From: Candidatus Latescibacterota bacterium
GTDB taxonomy: Bacteria; JAAXHH01
Assembly (NCBI GenBank): GCA_022823465.1
Contig: JAJEHX010000013.1
Coordinates: 60,903-124,902, forward strand
Direction of reading: 5' to 3'
Length of the DNA stretch: 64,000 nucleotides
This document shows positions 7,704 through 16,097 of this stretch, in pieces. The notes under the pieces were generated by a model. The model worked only from the letters and a program-made list of their open reading frames with translations, was not told where the DNA came from and made no database searches. The position numbers were made by a program, and so were the translations under genes. How positions within the stretch are numbered: position 1 is the stretch's first letter; each line of letters opens with the position of its first letter.

Positions 7704-8807
7704 ATGACCAGCAGATACCGCGCCGCCGTAATCGGCCTCGGTCGCATGGGCAGCACCTTCGACGACGAGATCGACCAGGGCGGATCCGTTTTCCTGCCGT
7801 ACTGTCACGCGCCTTCCTACCATGCCGCGCCGGACGTGGACCTGGTCGCCGGGGCGGACCCTCACGACGAACAACGCGCCATATTCGGTAAACGCTGGGG
7901 TATCGAAGACGGCCACCTCTATGCCGACTACCGCGATATGCTCGAGCGGGAAAGCATCGACCTGGTGAGCGTCTGCACCACCGCCCGGCTGCGGGCGCAG
8001 ATCGTACAGGACGCCGCCTGGGCCGGTGCAAAGGCCATATGGGCGGAAAAGCCGATCGCCTTCAGCCTGGCCGAGGCCGACGCCATGGTGAGAACCTGCG
8101 CGGAACACGGCGCCGCTCTCGCCATCAACTGCGCCAGGCGCTGGAATCCCTTCTTTTCCCGGGCGAAGTCCCTGATCGAGGAAGGCGAGCTTGGAGAGAT
8201 CGTCCAGGTAACGGGCTACGGCCACTGCGATCTCTCCCACAACGGCAGCCACCTGATCGACATCGTCCGGTACATGGCCGGCGGCAACGTGGACTGGGTG
8301 TACGGCGAGATGGAATCCGACGAGGCGGCGGCGGACGAGAAAGACCTGCGCGGCAATGGGTACCTCGCCTTCGACAACGGGGTCCGCGCCTATATCCGGG
8401 GCATGAATTGCGGAAGCGCGAACTGGGAAATCGATGTCGTGGGGACGGAGGGACGTTTCCGCTCGTATGCGAACGGCCAGGACGTCGAATTGACCAAACA
8501 GCATCCCGGCGGTCCGCGCGGCAGGGGCGTCCCGGCGCGTATTCCCTTTCCCTGGCCCGCCCGCTATCCCGCGATGGGACTGACGATCGTCGCGGACCTG
8601 ATTTCGGCCATAGAAAACGGCCATCCGCCAAAGTGTTCCGGAGTGGACGGCCGGGAGGCCCTGGAAGTGGCCATCGCCCTTCGGGAATCGCACCGAAGGG
8701 GTGGCCAGAAGGTCCAATTGCCCCTGGCGGACCGGGATCTGCGCATCCTGTCCGTCGAAACATACCAGGACAGCGTTCCGGCCAGGGTACGCCGCCTTCG
8801 GGGTTGA
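7704..8807 (+). CDS. Gfo/Idh/MocA family oxidoreductase
   Basis: A 367-residue NAD(P)-dependent oxidoreductase. The N-terminal Rossmann fold begins YRAAVIGLGRMGS (G-x-G-x-x-G). The family lysine motif WAEKPIAFS is at about residues 113-121. The C-terminal alpha/beta domain holds the substrate pocket, with HNGSHLIDI around residue 183. Relatives oxidise or reduce sugars, inositols or imino intermediates. GGAGGAG lies just before the ATG. Its partner downstream is a TIM-barrel sugar isomerase, a common pairing in carbohydrate catabolic clusters; the exact substrate is unknown. Confidence 0.9.
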   Translation: MTSRYRAAVIGLGRMGSTFDDEIDQGGSVFLPYCHAPSYHAAPDVDLVAGADPHDEQRAIFGKRWGIEDGHLYADYRDMLERESIDLVSVCTTARLRAQIVQDAAWAGAKAIWAEKPIAFSLAEADAMVRTCAEHGAALAINCARRWNPFFSRAKSLIEEGELGEIVQVTGYGHCDLSHNGSHLIDIVRYMAGGNVDWVYGEMESDEAAADEKDLRGNGYLAFDNGVRAYIRGMNCGSANWEIDVVGTEGRFRSYANGQDVELTKQHPGGPRGRGVPARIPFPWPARYPAMGLTIVADLISAIENGHPPKCSGVDGREALEVAIALRESHRRGGQKVQLPLADRDLRILSVETYQDSVPARVRRLRG

Positions 8808-8873
8808 AGCGTAGGAGTTGATGCGCCGGCTTCGGAGTTGATGCGTAAGGGTTGATGGGCCTGGGTTGATGCG
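8801..8873 (+). repeat. Degenerate tandem repeat starting at a stop codon
   Basis: Five imperfect copies of a unit like GGAGTTGATGCG occur at 8801, 8814, 8834, 8849 and 8862, spaced 13-20 bases apart. The first copy contains the stop codon of the Gfo/Idh/MocA gene. The array fills most of the gap before the sugar isomerase gene. Confidence 0.7.
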
Positions 8874-8943
8874 CCCGAAGCGACTGCGGCGGAGGCGCCT
8901 GGCTTTAAAAAAGCCCGTCTGCAGGATTGAAGAAGGAAATCGG

Positions 8944-9708
8944 ATGAAGCTGGGGTTCGTGACCTACCAGATCGGCCGGGACTGGGACGTACCGGCCATT
9001 ATCGACATGTGCGGCAGGACGGGTTTCACGGGGGTGGAACTCCGCACAACCCACGCCCACGGCGTGGAAGCCTCGCTCAGTCCGGGTGAACGAGGCGAGG
9101 TCAGGCGACGGTTCGAGGAAAGCGGCGTGGATCTGGTGGGACTGGGCACGGCTTTCGAGTACCATTCGGTCGATCCCGCCGAGGTCCGGGCGAATGTGGA
9201 CGGAACCTTCGAGTACACGAAGCTGGCGGCCGACCTCGGTTGTCCGGGCGTCAAGGTGCGTCCCAACGGTCTGCAGACGGAGGCGGGCGTTCCCGAAGAA
9301 GCGACCCTCGAGCAGATCGGAAGAGCCATCGGGGAATGCGCGGAAGCGGCTGACGGCCTCGGCGTGCAGATCCGGGTCGAGGTACACGGCCGGGACACCC
9401 AGGAGCCGCGACGCATGCGCGCCATCATGGACCACGCGGACCATCCCAATGCGCGCATTTGCTGGAACTCGAATTTCGGCGAGGTGGTAAACGGATCCAT
9501 CGAGGCCAACTACCGGCTGTTGAGCCACAAGATCGGCCTGGTGCACATCACGGAAATCTACCGCGCCGAGTATCCCTGGCGGGAGTTGTTCCGTCTGCTC
9601 GAAGAAGACGGCTACGGGGGATACACGCTCGCGGAAATCGACCACAGCCCCGAACCCCAACGGCTGATGGGATACTACAAGGCCCTCTGGGAAGCATACC
9701 AGGCATGA
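8944..9708 (+). CDS. Sugar phosphate isomerase/epimerase (AP endonuclease 2-like TIM barrel)
   Basis: A 254-residue TIM-barrel protein of the xylose isomerase-like/AP endonuclease 2 fold. It opens MKLGFVTYQIGRDWDV, with metal-site residues in VELRTTHAHG, VEVHGRDT, CWNSNF and LAEIDHSP near the C-terminus. These enzymes isomerise or epimerise sugars or keto acids using a divalent metal. The ATG at 8944 is preferred over 8866 because AAGGAA precedes it and the longer version adds a basic, unstructured leader formed by repeat sequence. It is the likely partner of the upstream Gfo/Idh/MocA oxidoreductase. Confidence 0.88.
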   Translation: MKLGFVTYQIGRDWDVPAIIDMCGRTGFTGVELRTTHAHGVEASLSPGERGEVRRRFEESGVDLVGLGTAFEYHSVDPAEVRANVDGTFEYTKLAADLGCPGVKVRPNGLQTEAGVPEEATLEQIGRAIGECAEAADGLGVQIRVEVHGRDTQEPRRMRAIMDHADHPNARICWNSNFGEVVNGSIEANYRLLSHKIGLVHITEIYRAEYPWRELFRLLEEDGYGGYTLAEIDHSPEPQRLMGYYKALWEAYQA

Positions 9709-9741
9709 CGGCGGCCCGAATTGCTTACCGGGAATAAGCCC

Positions 9742-9777
9742 CGCGGGAACCTGCCGCTTCGCAGGAACCCGCCGTTC
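9742..9777. repeat. 18-bp tandem duplication forming an imperfect hairpin
   Basis: Two adjacent 18-base units (9742-9759 and 9760-9777) match at 14 positions. The junction also folds as CCTGC / GCAGG with flanking GCGGG / CCCGC pairs. It lies just past the sugar isomerase stop. It could slow transcription, but there is no T-run. Confidence 0.5.
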
Positions 9778-9842
9778 CCGATTCATTCGAAGGACTACCG
9801 GCTGGTTCCTTTGAAGGACATTCGAAAGAGAGATCCGCATAA

Positions 9843-11168
9843 ATGACAACGGCACAGAAAACCTCTCCGGCATTCGTCTACCGCGGCCGGACGCCAGCGT
9901 CCCACAAAGCGTTCAAGCGCTCGGGTGAAGTCATGCCCGGCGTCGCCAAGGGCGCCTACTACTACGCGCCGTACCCGCTCACCATCGCGCGGGCCGAAGG
10001 CTGCCACCTGTACGACGTAGACGGAAACCGGTACGTTGATTTCGCCAATCACCACACGACGCAGGTCCTGGGGCACAATCATCCCGCCGTAGTCCGCGCG
10101 GTGGAGCGACAGCTCGCGCAGGGCATCGCCGTGGCCGCACCCATGGGGATCGAAACCGCGCTGGCGGAGGCGCTGTGCCGGAGAGTGGAGTCGCTGGAAA
10201 TGGTCCGGTTCTGCAACTCCGGGACGGAAGCGACGCTGCACGCGATCCGGCTGGCCCGGGAGTATACGGGCCGGCACGTCATCGCCAAGTTCGAAGGGGG
10301 ATACCACGGCAGCCACGACGCCGTGGAGATAAGCACGTCGCCCGACCCGGCGAAGGCGGGGCCCGCTAACCGTCCGGTACCCGTGGCCAGCGCCGGGGGT
10401 ATGCCCCCCAACGCCACCGATAACGTCGTCATTCTTCCTTTCGACGACGAAGCGGCCGTAGAAGCGATTATCGAGGAAAAAAAGGACGATTTGGCGGCCG
10501 TGATCCTCGACCCGAAGACGGGCGTCATCCCTCAGCGTCTGGACTTCGTGAAGGCGGTGCGCGAGATCACCGCCAAATACGGGGTGCTCCTGATCCTGGA
10601 CGAAATAGTCGGATTCCGCGCGGCGCCGGGAGGCGTCCAGTCCCAGTGCGGCATCCTGCCCGACCTGAGCACCTACGGAAAGATCGTGGGCGGTGGTTTT
10701 CCCGTAGGCGCCTTCGGGGGCCGAAAGGAACTGATGTCCCTGCTGGATCCCACGCAGGGCAAAGCGCGGGTGTTCCAGAGCGGTTCTTTCAGCGGCCACC
10801 CGGTCGCCATGGCCGCGGGTAACGCCATGCTGGAGGTACTGACGCCCGATGTCTACGCCCGGCTGGACCACCTCACCGATCGCCTGGTGAAGGGTCTCGA
10901 GGACCTGTTCACCCGTACCGGCACCGTGGCGACGGTAGCCGCTTCCGGCTCGACGTTCAGTATCTACTTCACGAAGGGGCCGGTCAGGACCTACCGCGCC
11001 GTTGCGGCGGCGGACAAGGGTCCCGTATCCGATGTTTACCTCTCCTTGCTGAACAGGGGTTACTACCTGTCGAACGGCCTTGCCATGAACTGTCTCTCGG
11101 CGGCTATGGACGAATCGCATATCGACGGCCTCGTAGCGGCCATGGCCGAGGTGCTGCAGGAAAACTGA
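9843..11168 (+). CDS. Class III aminotransferase, glutamate-1-semialdehyde aminomutase-like
   Basis: A 441-residue PLP enzyme of the class III aminotransferase / GSA-aminomutase group. Visible marks are FCNSGTEATLHAIRLAR (PLP phosphate loop), GGYHGSHD, the LDEIVGFR aspartate region, and the Schiff-base lysine Lys280 in TYGKIVGGGFPVGA. It resembles HemL at these motifs. However, it sits in a carbohydrate/amino-acid catabolic cluster rather than with heme genes, so a catabolic aminotransferase on a semialdehyde or amino sugar is more likely. It starts 134 bases after the sugar isomerase and is followed by a solute-binding protein gene. Confidence 0.87.
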   Translation: MTTAQKTSPAFVYRGRTPASHKAFKRSGEVMPGVAKGAYYYAPYPLTIARAEGCHLYDVDGNRYVDFANHHTTQVLGHNHPAVVRAVERQLAQGIAVAAPMGIETALAEALCRRVESLEMVRFCNSGTEATLHAIRLAREYTGRHVIAKFEGGYHGSHDAVEISTSPDPAKAGPANRPVPVASAGGMPPNATDNVVILPFDDEAAVEAIIEEKKDDLAAVILDPKTGVIPQRLDFVKAVREITAKYGVLLILDEIVGFRAAPGGVQSQCGILPDLSTYGKIVGGGFPVGAFGGRKELMSLLDPTQGKARVFQSGSFSGHPVAMAAGNAMLEVLTPDVYARLDHLTDRLVKGLEDLFTRTGTVATVAASGSTFSIYFTKGPVRTYRAVAAADKGPVSDVYLSLLNRGYYLSNGLAMNCLSAAMDESHIDGLVAAMAEVLQEN

Positions 11169-11242
11169 CGCCCTGGCCGGGCCTTGCCGGACTGCCTGGC
11201 CTGTCTTTGTCCAGTCGAACCATCATTACAGGAACTTAAACC

Positions 11243-12937
11243 ATGTCCCATGTCATGTCCCATGCTTTGAAATGCGCTACCAGGTGTGCGGCCGTCATAC
11301 CGATCGTCATATTCGGAGCGGCTGCCGTCTTCTTTCTGATCCCCTTGCTGATTTCGGCGCAGGACGGCGCCGGAGGATCGGCGGCCCGGCCCCTGCCCCC
11401 GGACGCCTCCCCCCGGGATCAGCAGGTTTTCCGTTATATGAGCCCGGAACCACGCACGCTCGACTCGGCCATAAACGACTACGACACCGAAGATACCATC
11501 ATCCCCTTCGAGCCCCTGCTCCGGCGCGATCCGAACTGGAATCCCGAGCCCGCGGCAGCCGACGGCTACGTGTCCTCCCCGGACGGAAAGATCTGGACCT
11601 TCCACCTGCGGGAAGGCGCGCGTTGGAGCGACGGCCGTCCGGTCACGGCCCATGACTTCGTGTACTCCTTCCGGCGCATGCTGGACCCCCAGGAGGCCAA
11701 TCCCTACGGGTTCTTCTACCACGATTTCAAGAACGCAAGGCCCATAAACCGCGGCGAAATCAAGGATCTGACCCAACTGGGCGTCCGCGCCGTCGATGAT
11801 CTCACACTGGAGATAGAGACGGAGAAATCGGCGCCCTACCTGCCCTACATCGTATCCTACGGGAATGCATTGCCCGTTCCTCCATGGCAGGTTGAAAAGT
11901 ACGAGCGTAAATGGACCCGTCTCGAAAACATCGTCTCGAACTCGGGCTTCAAAGTGTCGGAATGGGTCACGGGCAGCCATATGACCTTCATCCCGGATCC
12001 CATGTATAACGGACCTCACAAGCCGTACCTGGAGAAGGTCATCCATCCCTTCCGCAACGCGGCGGTGGCCACGGTCCTCGCCTACGAAAACAATGAAGTG
12101 GACCGCGAACTCGTCGACGTGACGGACATGCCGCGGATCATGGCGGACCCCGAGCTCGCGCCGGACCTGGTCAAGGTGGCGGCCAGGGCATCGTGGTATC
12201 TCTTCTTCCGCACCCGCCAGCCGCCCTTCGACGACGTAAGGGTCCGTGAAGCCTTCACCCGGGCGATCGACCGGGAGGTCATCACCAAAATCCTGCTGGG
12301 CGATACGGCTGTGCCCGCCTATTCCATGATCCCGCCCGAATTCGCGGAGTACAACGGACCGGCCATGAAGTCCTACCAGTCCTACGACCCCGATCGGGCC
12401 CGGGAACTCATCCGGGAAGCCGGTTATCCTCGCGGGCGTGGGTTTCCCCGCCAGGAAATGTGGCTGCGGGCGCCAAATCCCACGATCAAGCGGATCAGCG
12501 AAGCCATCATGGCCATGTTGAAGGAGAACATCGGGGTCGATGTCACCATCCGGAGCGCCGACCGTACCATGTATATGAACAACATGTACAACTGGCGCAT
12601 GAACCTGGGCCTGATCGTGTTCTACGCCGACTATCTCGATCCGCGCAACATGCTCGACATGATCTGGCACTCGCAGCCGCAGGGGTACGGCCGGTCTGAT
12701 TGGACGAACGCGGAATTCGACCGACTGGTGGAGCAGGCGGCCTCGGAACTGGACAGGCAAAAGCGCCGGGCGCTTTACGCGGAGGCGGAAGAGATCATGG
12801 TGGCCGACTACGCCGGCTCCTTTCTGTTCCACCCCGTGAACCTGGAGCTCAGGAAACCCTGGGTGAAGGGGATGACGGAAAACCCGGACGGCACCGTCGG
12901 GGCCATGGACTATACGCGAGTCTACATCTCCCGGTGA
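11243..12937 (+). CDS. Family 5 extracellular solute-binding protein (OppA/DppA-like)
   Basis: A 564-residue periplasmic binding protein of ABC transporters for peptides, opines or oligosaccharides. A long signal segment (about residues 15-39) ends near ISAQDG. The mature protein shows the family opening (RYMSPEPRTLDSAINDYD), the EGARWSDGRPVTAHDFVYSFRR motif, and the usual tail ending VKGM...YTRVYI. AGGAA lies upstream of the ATG; a second ATG four codons in is also possible. No permease or ATPase gene is nearby, so it is an orphan binding component or uses a transporter encoded elsewhere. It is placed at the end of a catabolic cluster, suggesting uptake of that pathway's substrate. Confidence 0.9.
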   Translation: MSHVMSHALKCATRCAAVIPIVIFGAAAVFFLIPLLISAQDGAGGSAARPLPPDASPRDQQVFRYMSPEPRTLDSAINDYDTEDTIIPFEPLLRRDPNWNPEPAAADGYVSSPDGKIWTFHLREGARWSDGRPVTAHDFVYSFRRMLDPQEANPYGFFYHDFKNARPINRGEIKDLTQLGVRAVDDLTLEIETEKSAPYLPYIVSYGNALPVPPWQVEKYERKWTRLENIVSNSGFKVSEWVTGSHMTFIPDPMYNGPHKPYLEKVIHPFRNAAVATVLAYENNEVDRELVDVTDMPRIMADPELAPDLVKVAARASWYLFFRTRQPPFDDVRVREAFTRAIDREVITKILLGDTAVPAYSMIPPEFAEYNGPAMKSYQSYDPDRARELIREAGYPRGRGFPRQEMWLRAPNPTIKRISEAIMAMLKENIGVDVTIRSADRTMYMNNMYNWRMNLGLIVFYADYLDPRNMLDMIWHSQPQGYGRSDWTNAEFDRLVEQAASELDRQKRRALYAEAEEIMVADYAGSFLFHPVNLELRKPWVKGMTENPDGTVGAMDYTRVYISR

Positions 12938-12961
12938 TGGTCGCCTCCCGGTGACGATCTC
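12928..12961 (+). repeat. 17-bp tandem duplication spanning a stop codon
   Basis: Two adjacent 17-base units (12928-12944 and 12945-12961), both opening CTCCCGGTGA, with four mismatches. The TGA of the solute-binding protein gene lies in the first unit. Confidence 0.65.
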
Positions 12962-13053
12962 CTCATGCTGGCCAATCTCCCACGGGCAAGCGCCGTAACG
13001 CCATGCCGTTACGGCCGTATCGCCGTTGCTGCCGTCGCAGGGAAAACGAAAAG

Positions 13054-13090
13054 AAAAGCCTCCGCGTGAATCCAGAACGCGGAGGCTTTT
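13054..13090. terminator. Strong bidirectional intrinsic terminator
   Basis: AAAAGCCTCCGCGT (13054-13067) and ACGCGGAGGCTTTT (13077-13090) form a perfect 14-bp stem, GC-rich in the middle, with a 9-base loop and A/T-runs at both ends. It lies between the convergent solute-binding protein and TPR genes and can stop transcription from both sides. Confidence 0.92.
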
Positions 13091-13133
13091 ACTGTGTAAT
13101 GCTACGCAATCAGTCAGTCGTTCCCGACGCCCT

Positions 13134-13727
13134 TCACCGGATCGCGTCCTTCATCTGGGCGACGATGTCCCGTATCGACTTGGCGTTTCGGGCCCTGGGC
13201 GCCAGGCTCAGGTACTGCTCGTAGGACTTGATCGCGTTGGGATAGTCCTCACGGGTCTGGTACAGGATCCCCAGGTTGTAGTGCCAGTTCGCCTTCCTGG
13301 CGTTGATCCGGATAGCCGCCTGGTACGAGCGAATGGCGTTTCTGGTGCTCTTGATCTTCCGGTAGGCGCCGCCCAGCGCGGCGTGGGCATCGGCATACCT
13401 GGCGTCAAGCTGTGTGGCCTTCTGGTATGACTTGATCGCGTTGGACGTCTGGCGCGCCTTTTCCTGGGACAGTCCCAGGTTGTAGTAGGCTTCCTTGTAG
13501 TCTTCCTTCAACTCGACGGCCTTCTGAAAGGAGCCGATGGCGTCCGTGTACTGTCCCGCCTTGAAATACGCGATACCAAGATTGTAATGGCGCGGGGGAT
13601 CGTCCGGCATGGCATCGACTTTTGTCTTCGCATCCGAGATCGTCTGGGCCTGCACCACCGGAGCGGCGATAAATGCAGCCAGCATCGAAAAAGCGGCAAG
13701 ACGGTACAACTTCCTGATGCGTGTCAT
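13134..13727 (-). CDS. Periplasmic TPR protein
   Basis: A 197-residue protein with a Sec signal peptide (cut near VVQAQ, residue 28) and about four tetratricopeptide repeats. These are visible as HYNLGIAYFKAGQYTDAI, AYYNLGLSQEKARQ, AHAALGGAYRKIKS and HYNLGILYQTREDY. TPR proteins act as protein-protein adaptors. GGAGG lies seven bases before the ATG, and a good promoter is present at 13821-13849. It stands alone, divergent from the cupin gene. The partner is unknown. Confidence 0.85.
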   Translation of the reverse strand: MTRIRKLYRLAAFSMLAAFIAAPVVQAQTISDAKTKVDAMPDDPPRHYNLGIAYFKAGQYTDAIGSFQKAVELKEDYKEAYYNLGLSQEKARQTSNAIKSYQKATQLDARYADAHAALGGAYRKIKSTRNAIRSYQAAIRINARKANWHYNLGILYQTREDYPNAIKSYEQYLSLAPRARNAKSIRDIVAQMKDAIR

Positions 13728-13820
13728 CCTGATTCCTCCGTTGGATAACTTGGAACAAATTGGGACTGAGTATTAGTGGACAATTGGGATTCTTAAGCGT
13801 ATATTGATTCCAAGATAGAT

Positions 13821-13849
13821 ATTATATGTTATTTTCACATGAAAAGCAA
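13821..13849 (-). promoter_or_regulatory. Sigma-70-type promoter for the TPR gene
   Basis: On the minus strand TTGCTT (13849-13844) and TATAAT (13826-13821) are separated by exactly 17 bases, about 95 bases upstream of the TPR start codon, in an AT-rich segment. Confidence 0.6.
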
Positions 13850-13905
13850 GCCATATTCTCAACAATCTGCAGAACATACGGAAACCGCAGATCAAGGGGC
13901 CGTCG

Positions 13906-14454
13906 ATGACTCGATACACCGTCGATGATTTCCTTTCCGATGCCCGGGAAATCGTGCGGGAACACGGCATCGGGGACGGGCTGGAGGCGATCAGGGAGAA
14001 CACCGAGCGCCTGCTCCGCCAGCCCGACTTGCTGGAAACCTACGTGGACATGGGCGAATACAGGGGCCATACCGTGATCGGCCATGATCCGGAGACGGAC
14101 ATCTACGTCATCGTCCATGGCGGCCGAAAAGGCGGTACATCCCCGCCCCACGATCACGGTCCCTGCAGCGTGATCTATGGAAACTACACCGGCCATACGT
14201 TAATGCGCCGCTGGCGGCGGCTGGACGCCGGCGGGTCCGAGGGCCGGGCCCGTCTCGAGGTGGCCAGGGAATACACCGTAGGCGCGGGCGAGGCGACTGC
14301 CTTCGCGCAAGGGGATATCCACTCCATCGACTATCCCGACGGCGCCTTCTTCGTCCGGGTGACCGTGGGTGACGTGGAGAAGCAGAAAACGCGCCGTTTC
14401 GATCTCGACCGGGGGACCGTGGAGATCGACGACCGGGCGGTTCAGGCGGGATAG
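13906..14454 (+). CDS. Cysteine dioxygenase-like cupin protein
   Basis: A 182-residue cupin of the predicted metal-dependent, cysteine-dioxygenase-like group. The metal motif SPPHDHGPCSVIYG is near residue 86 (two His) and a later histidine is in GDIHSIDYPDG near residue 140, the usual third ligand. A helical N-terminus (about 1-50) precedes the barrel. It probably oxidises a thiol or other small acid, but the substrate is unknown. AAGGGG lies six bases before the ATG. It is followed 93 bases later by a fatty acid desaturase gene. Confidence 0.78.
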   Translation: MTRYTVDDFLSDAREIVREHGIGDGLEAIRENTERLLRQPDLLETYVDMGEYRGHTVIGHDPETDIYVIVHGGRKGGTSPPHDHGPCSVIYGNYTGHTLMRRWRRLDAGGSEGRARLEVAREYTVGAGEATAFAQGDIHSIDYPDGAFFVRVTVGDVEKQKTRRFDLDRGTVEIDDRAVQAG

Positions 14455-14547
14455 CGGACCACGGTCCGCCGATTCACGATCAGCCGGTCCATGGCCTGTT
14501 GTAGATAATCTCAAATCCGGACAACCTGTTTCGGATGCTCCCTGCCG

Positions 14548-15501
14548 ATGTCCGTACTTGAAAACAGCACAAAACAACCCCAGGTAAAACCCACCGATAT
14601 CGTACCCCCGGACAGGCTCAGTGCGTTGCTCCGGCGACGTAACCTGCCGGGTTTGGTCTTCCTCGGGGGGCATGGGTCGGCCACGCTGCTCACCGGATAC
14701 CTGGTCGCGCTCGCCCTTGGAACGTGGTGGCTGGCGCCGGCTCTGCTGGTCCATGGCGCCATCGTGGTGCACTGGTTCGCGCCCTTCCATGAATGCTCCC
14801 ACGGAACGGCCTTCAGAAGCCCGGCGATGAACCGGATCGTCGGCTGGATCACCGGCACGGGGCTGTTTCTCATCCCCGCGTACTTCCGCTACGAGCATCT
14901 CGCCCACCACTCCTATACGCAGATTACGGGAGACGATCCCGAGATGATCCCCATGGCGGAACGCCTGGGCGGCTATCTCTGGTATGCGACGGGCCTGCCC
15001 TATTTCTACAGTAACCTGACCATCCTGGTTCGGATGCTCTTCGGGAGATTCAACGCGGTCGAACGCAAGTTTCTACCGGGGAGGGCCCTTGGAAGCGTGG
15101 TAATGGAGGCCTGGAGCATGGTCCTGGCGTACGGAGCGCTGGCGGCCGCGTCGATCTGGTTCGATACGACGACGGTGCTCCTGTTCTGGCTGGCGCCCCG
15201 TTTCCTGGGCGAACCCGTCATGCGTCTCATACGCATGTCCGAACACACGGGCTGCCCCCGCGTCCGCCACATCCTGCTCAACACGCGGACGGTCCTCACC
15301 ACCCCGGTGGTCCGATGGTTGAACTGGAACAACGCGTACCACGCCGAGCATCACGCCATACCCACCGTACCCTTCCACGCCCTGGGCGACCTGCACCGGA
15401 TCATGGGTCCCCACTTCGAAGAAGTGCGTCCGGGATACGTGAATACGCAACTGTACCTTATGGCAAACGGAAGGAAGAACAGCGCCGTTCCAGGCGGCTG
15501 A
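14548..15501 (+). CDS. Membrane fatty acid desaturase
   Basis: A 317-residue membrane di-iron enzyme of the fatty acid desaturase/hydroxylase family. The three histidine clusters are present: HECSHG (near residue 84), HLAHH (near 117) and HAEHH (near 266). Hydrophobic segments lie between them (about 42-75, 92-112 and 185-220). It introduces double bonds into acyl chains, or acts on a related lipid such as a carotenoid or sphingolipid. Length and box spacing fit the family. There is no clear ribosome binding site. It is convergent with a cupin gene. Confidence 0.87.
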   Translation: MSVLENSTKQPQVKPTDIVPPDRLSALLRRRNLPGLVFLGGHGSATLLTGYLVALALGTWWLAPALLVHGAIVVHWFAPFHECSHGTAFRSPAMNRIVGWITGTGLFLIPAYFRYEHLAHHSYTQITGDDPEMIPMAERLGGYLWYATGLPYFYSNLTILVRMLFGRFNAVERKFLPGRALGSVVMEAWSMVLAYGALAAASIWFDTTTVLLFWLAPRFLGEPVMRLIRMSEHTGCPRVRHILLNTRTVLTTPVVRWLNWNNAYHAEHHAIPTVPFHALGDLHRIMGPHFEEVRPGYVNTQLYLMANGRKNSAVPGG

Positions 15502-15531
15502 CCCGCGAAACGGCGGACCGAGGGTTCGGCC

Positions 15532-15921
15532 TCAGGCGGTATCCGGGGCGTCGTCCTTGGGGGGCACGACGCACAGGAATCCGAGCGGTTCCTCGCCGAC
15601 GCTCTCGAACTGGTGCTGTTCGTTGGGAGCGATGTATACCACGTCGCCCGGTCCCACGTCATGCACGTCCCACCCGATGAGCACCTTGGCCCGGCCTCTC
15701 AGAATGTAGATACCGTGGTCGTGGGGGTGGCGGTCGAAGGAGGATTGGCCGCCCGGTTCGATTTCGAAGTAGCGCATGGAGAAATTGTTCGCGCCGTCGT
15801 CCGGACCGATCACTACCCGGACCGACCCGCCTACGGCGCCGCCCTTGGTGTAGGGCGCCATCTCCACGTCCGCCCAGTCGTTCGCGCCATGCTGGCCGCG
15901 GTGCTTGTGTACTACGCCCAT
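15532..15921 (-). CDS. Small single-domain cupin
   Basis: A 129-residue cupin. The first motif contains DRHPHDHGIYILRG (three His plus a following Gly) and the second contains GDVVYIAPNEQHQFES, giving the usual metal pocket of a small beta barrel. An HGANDWADVEM segment precedes them. Such proteins range from isomerases and dioxygenases to non-enzymatic sensors; the role here is unknown. AAAGG precedes the ATG. It shares no operon with its neighbours on the other strand but lies downstream of the ferritin-like gene on the same strand, separated by a repeat-bearing gap. Confidence 0.8.
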   Translation of the reverse strand: MGVVHKHRGQHGANDWADVEMAPYTKGGAVGGSVRVVIGPDDGANNFSMRYFEIEPGGQSSFDRHPHDHGIYILRGRAKVLIGWDVHDVGPGDVVYIAPNEQHQFESVGEEPLGFLCVVPPKDDAPDTA

Positions 15922-15949
15922 TTCAAGCCTTTCCCGGCGTTCTCTTCAT

Positions 15950-16081
15950 CGCCCGGCGACGTCCATTTTCGCAGCGACTTCCGCTTCATCGGATGGCATC
16001 CGCTTTCCCGGCGGATTCCACTTAACCCGGCGACATCCTCCTCACCTGGCGCCGTCCAATTTCGCGGCGACACCCGCTTCA
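15950..16081. repeat. Pair of 39-bp imperfect direct repeats
   Basis: 15950-15988 and 16043-16081 match at 32 of 39 positions, spaced 93 bases apart. They fill the gap between the cupin and ferritin-like genes. No coding function or fold was recognised. Confidence 0.7.
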
Positions 16082-16097
16082 CGCTTAAGGTAATTAA

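Noticed and set aside
9843..11168. Annotation as hemL (tetrapyrrole synthesis)
   Set aside because: Motifs are shared with many class III aminotransferases and the neighbours are catabolic, not heme genes.
9795..12832. Long minus-strand frames across the aminotransferase and binding protein genes
   Set aside because: Both plus-strand genes are intact and typical; the antisense frames show no domain pattern.
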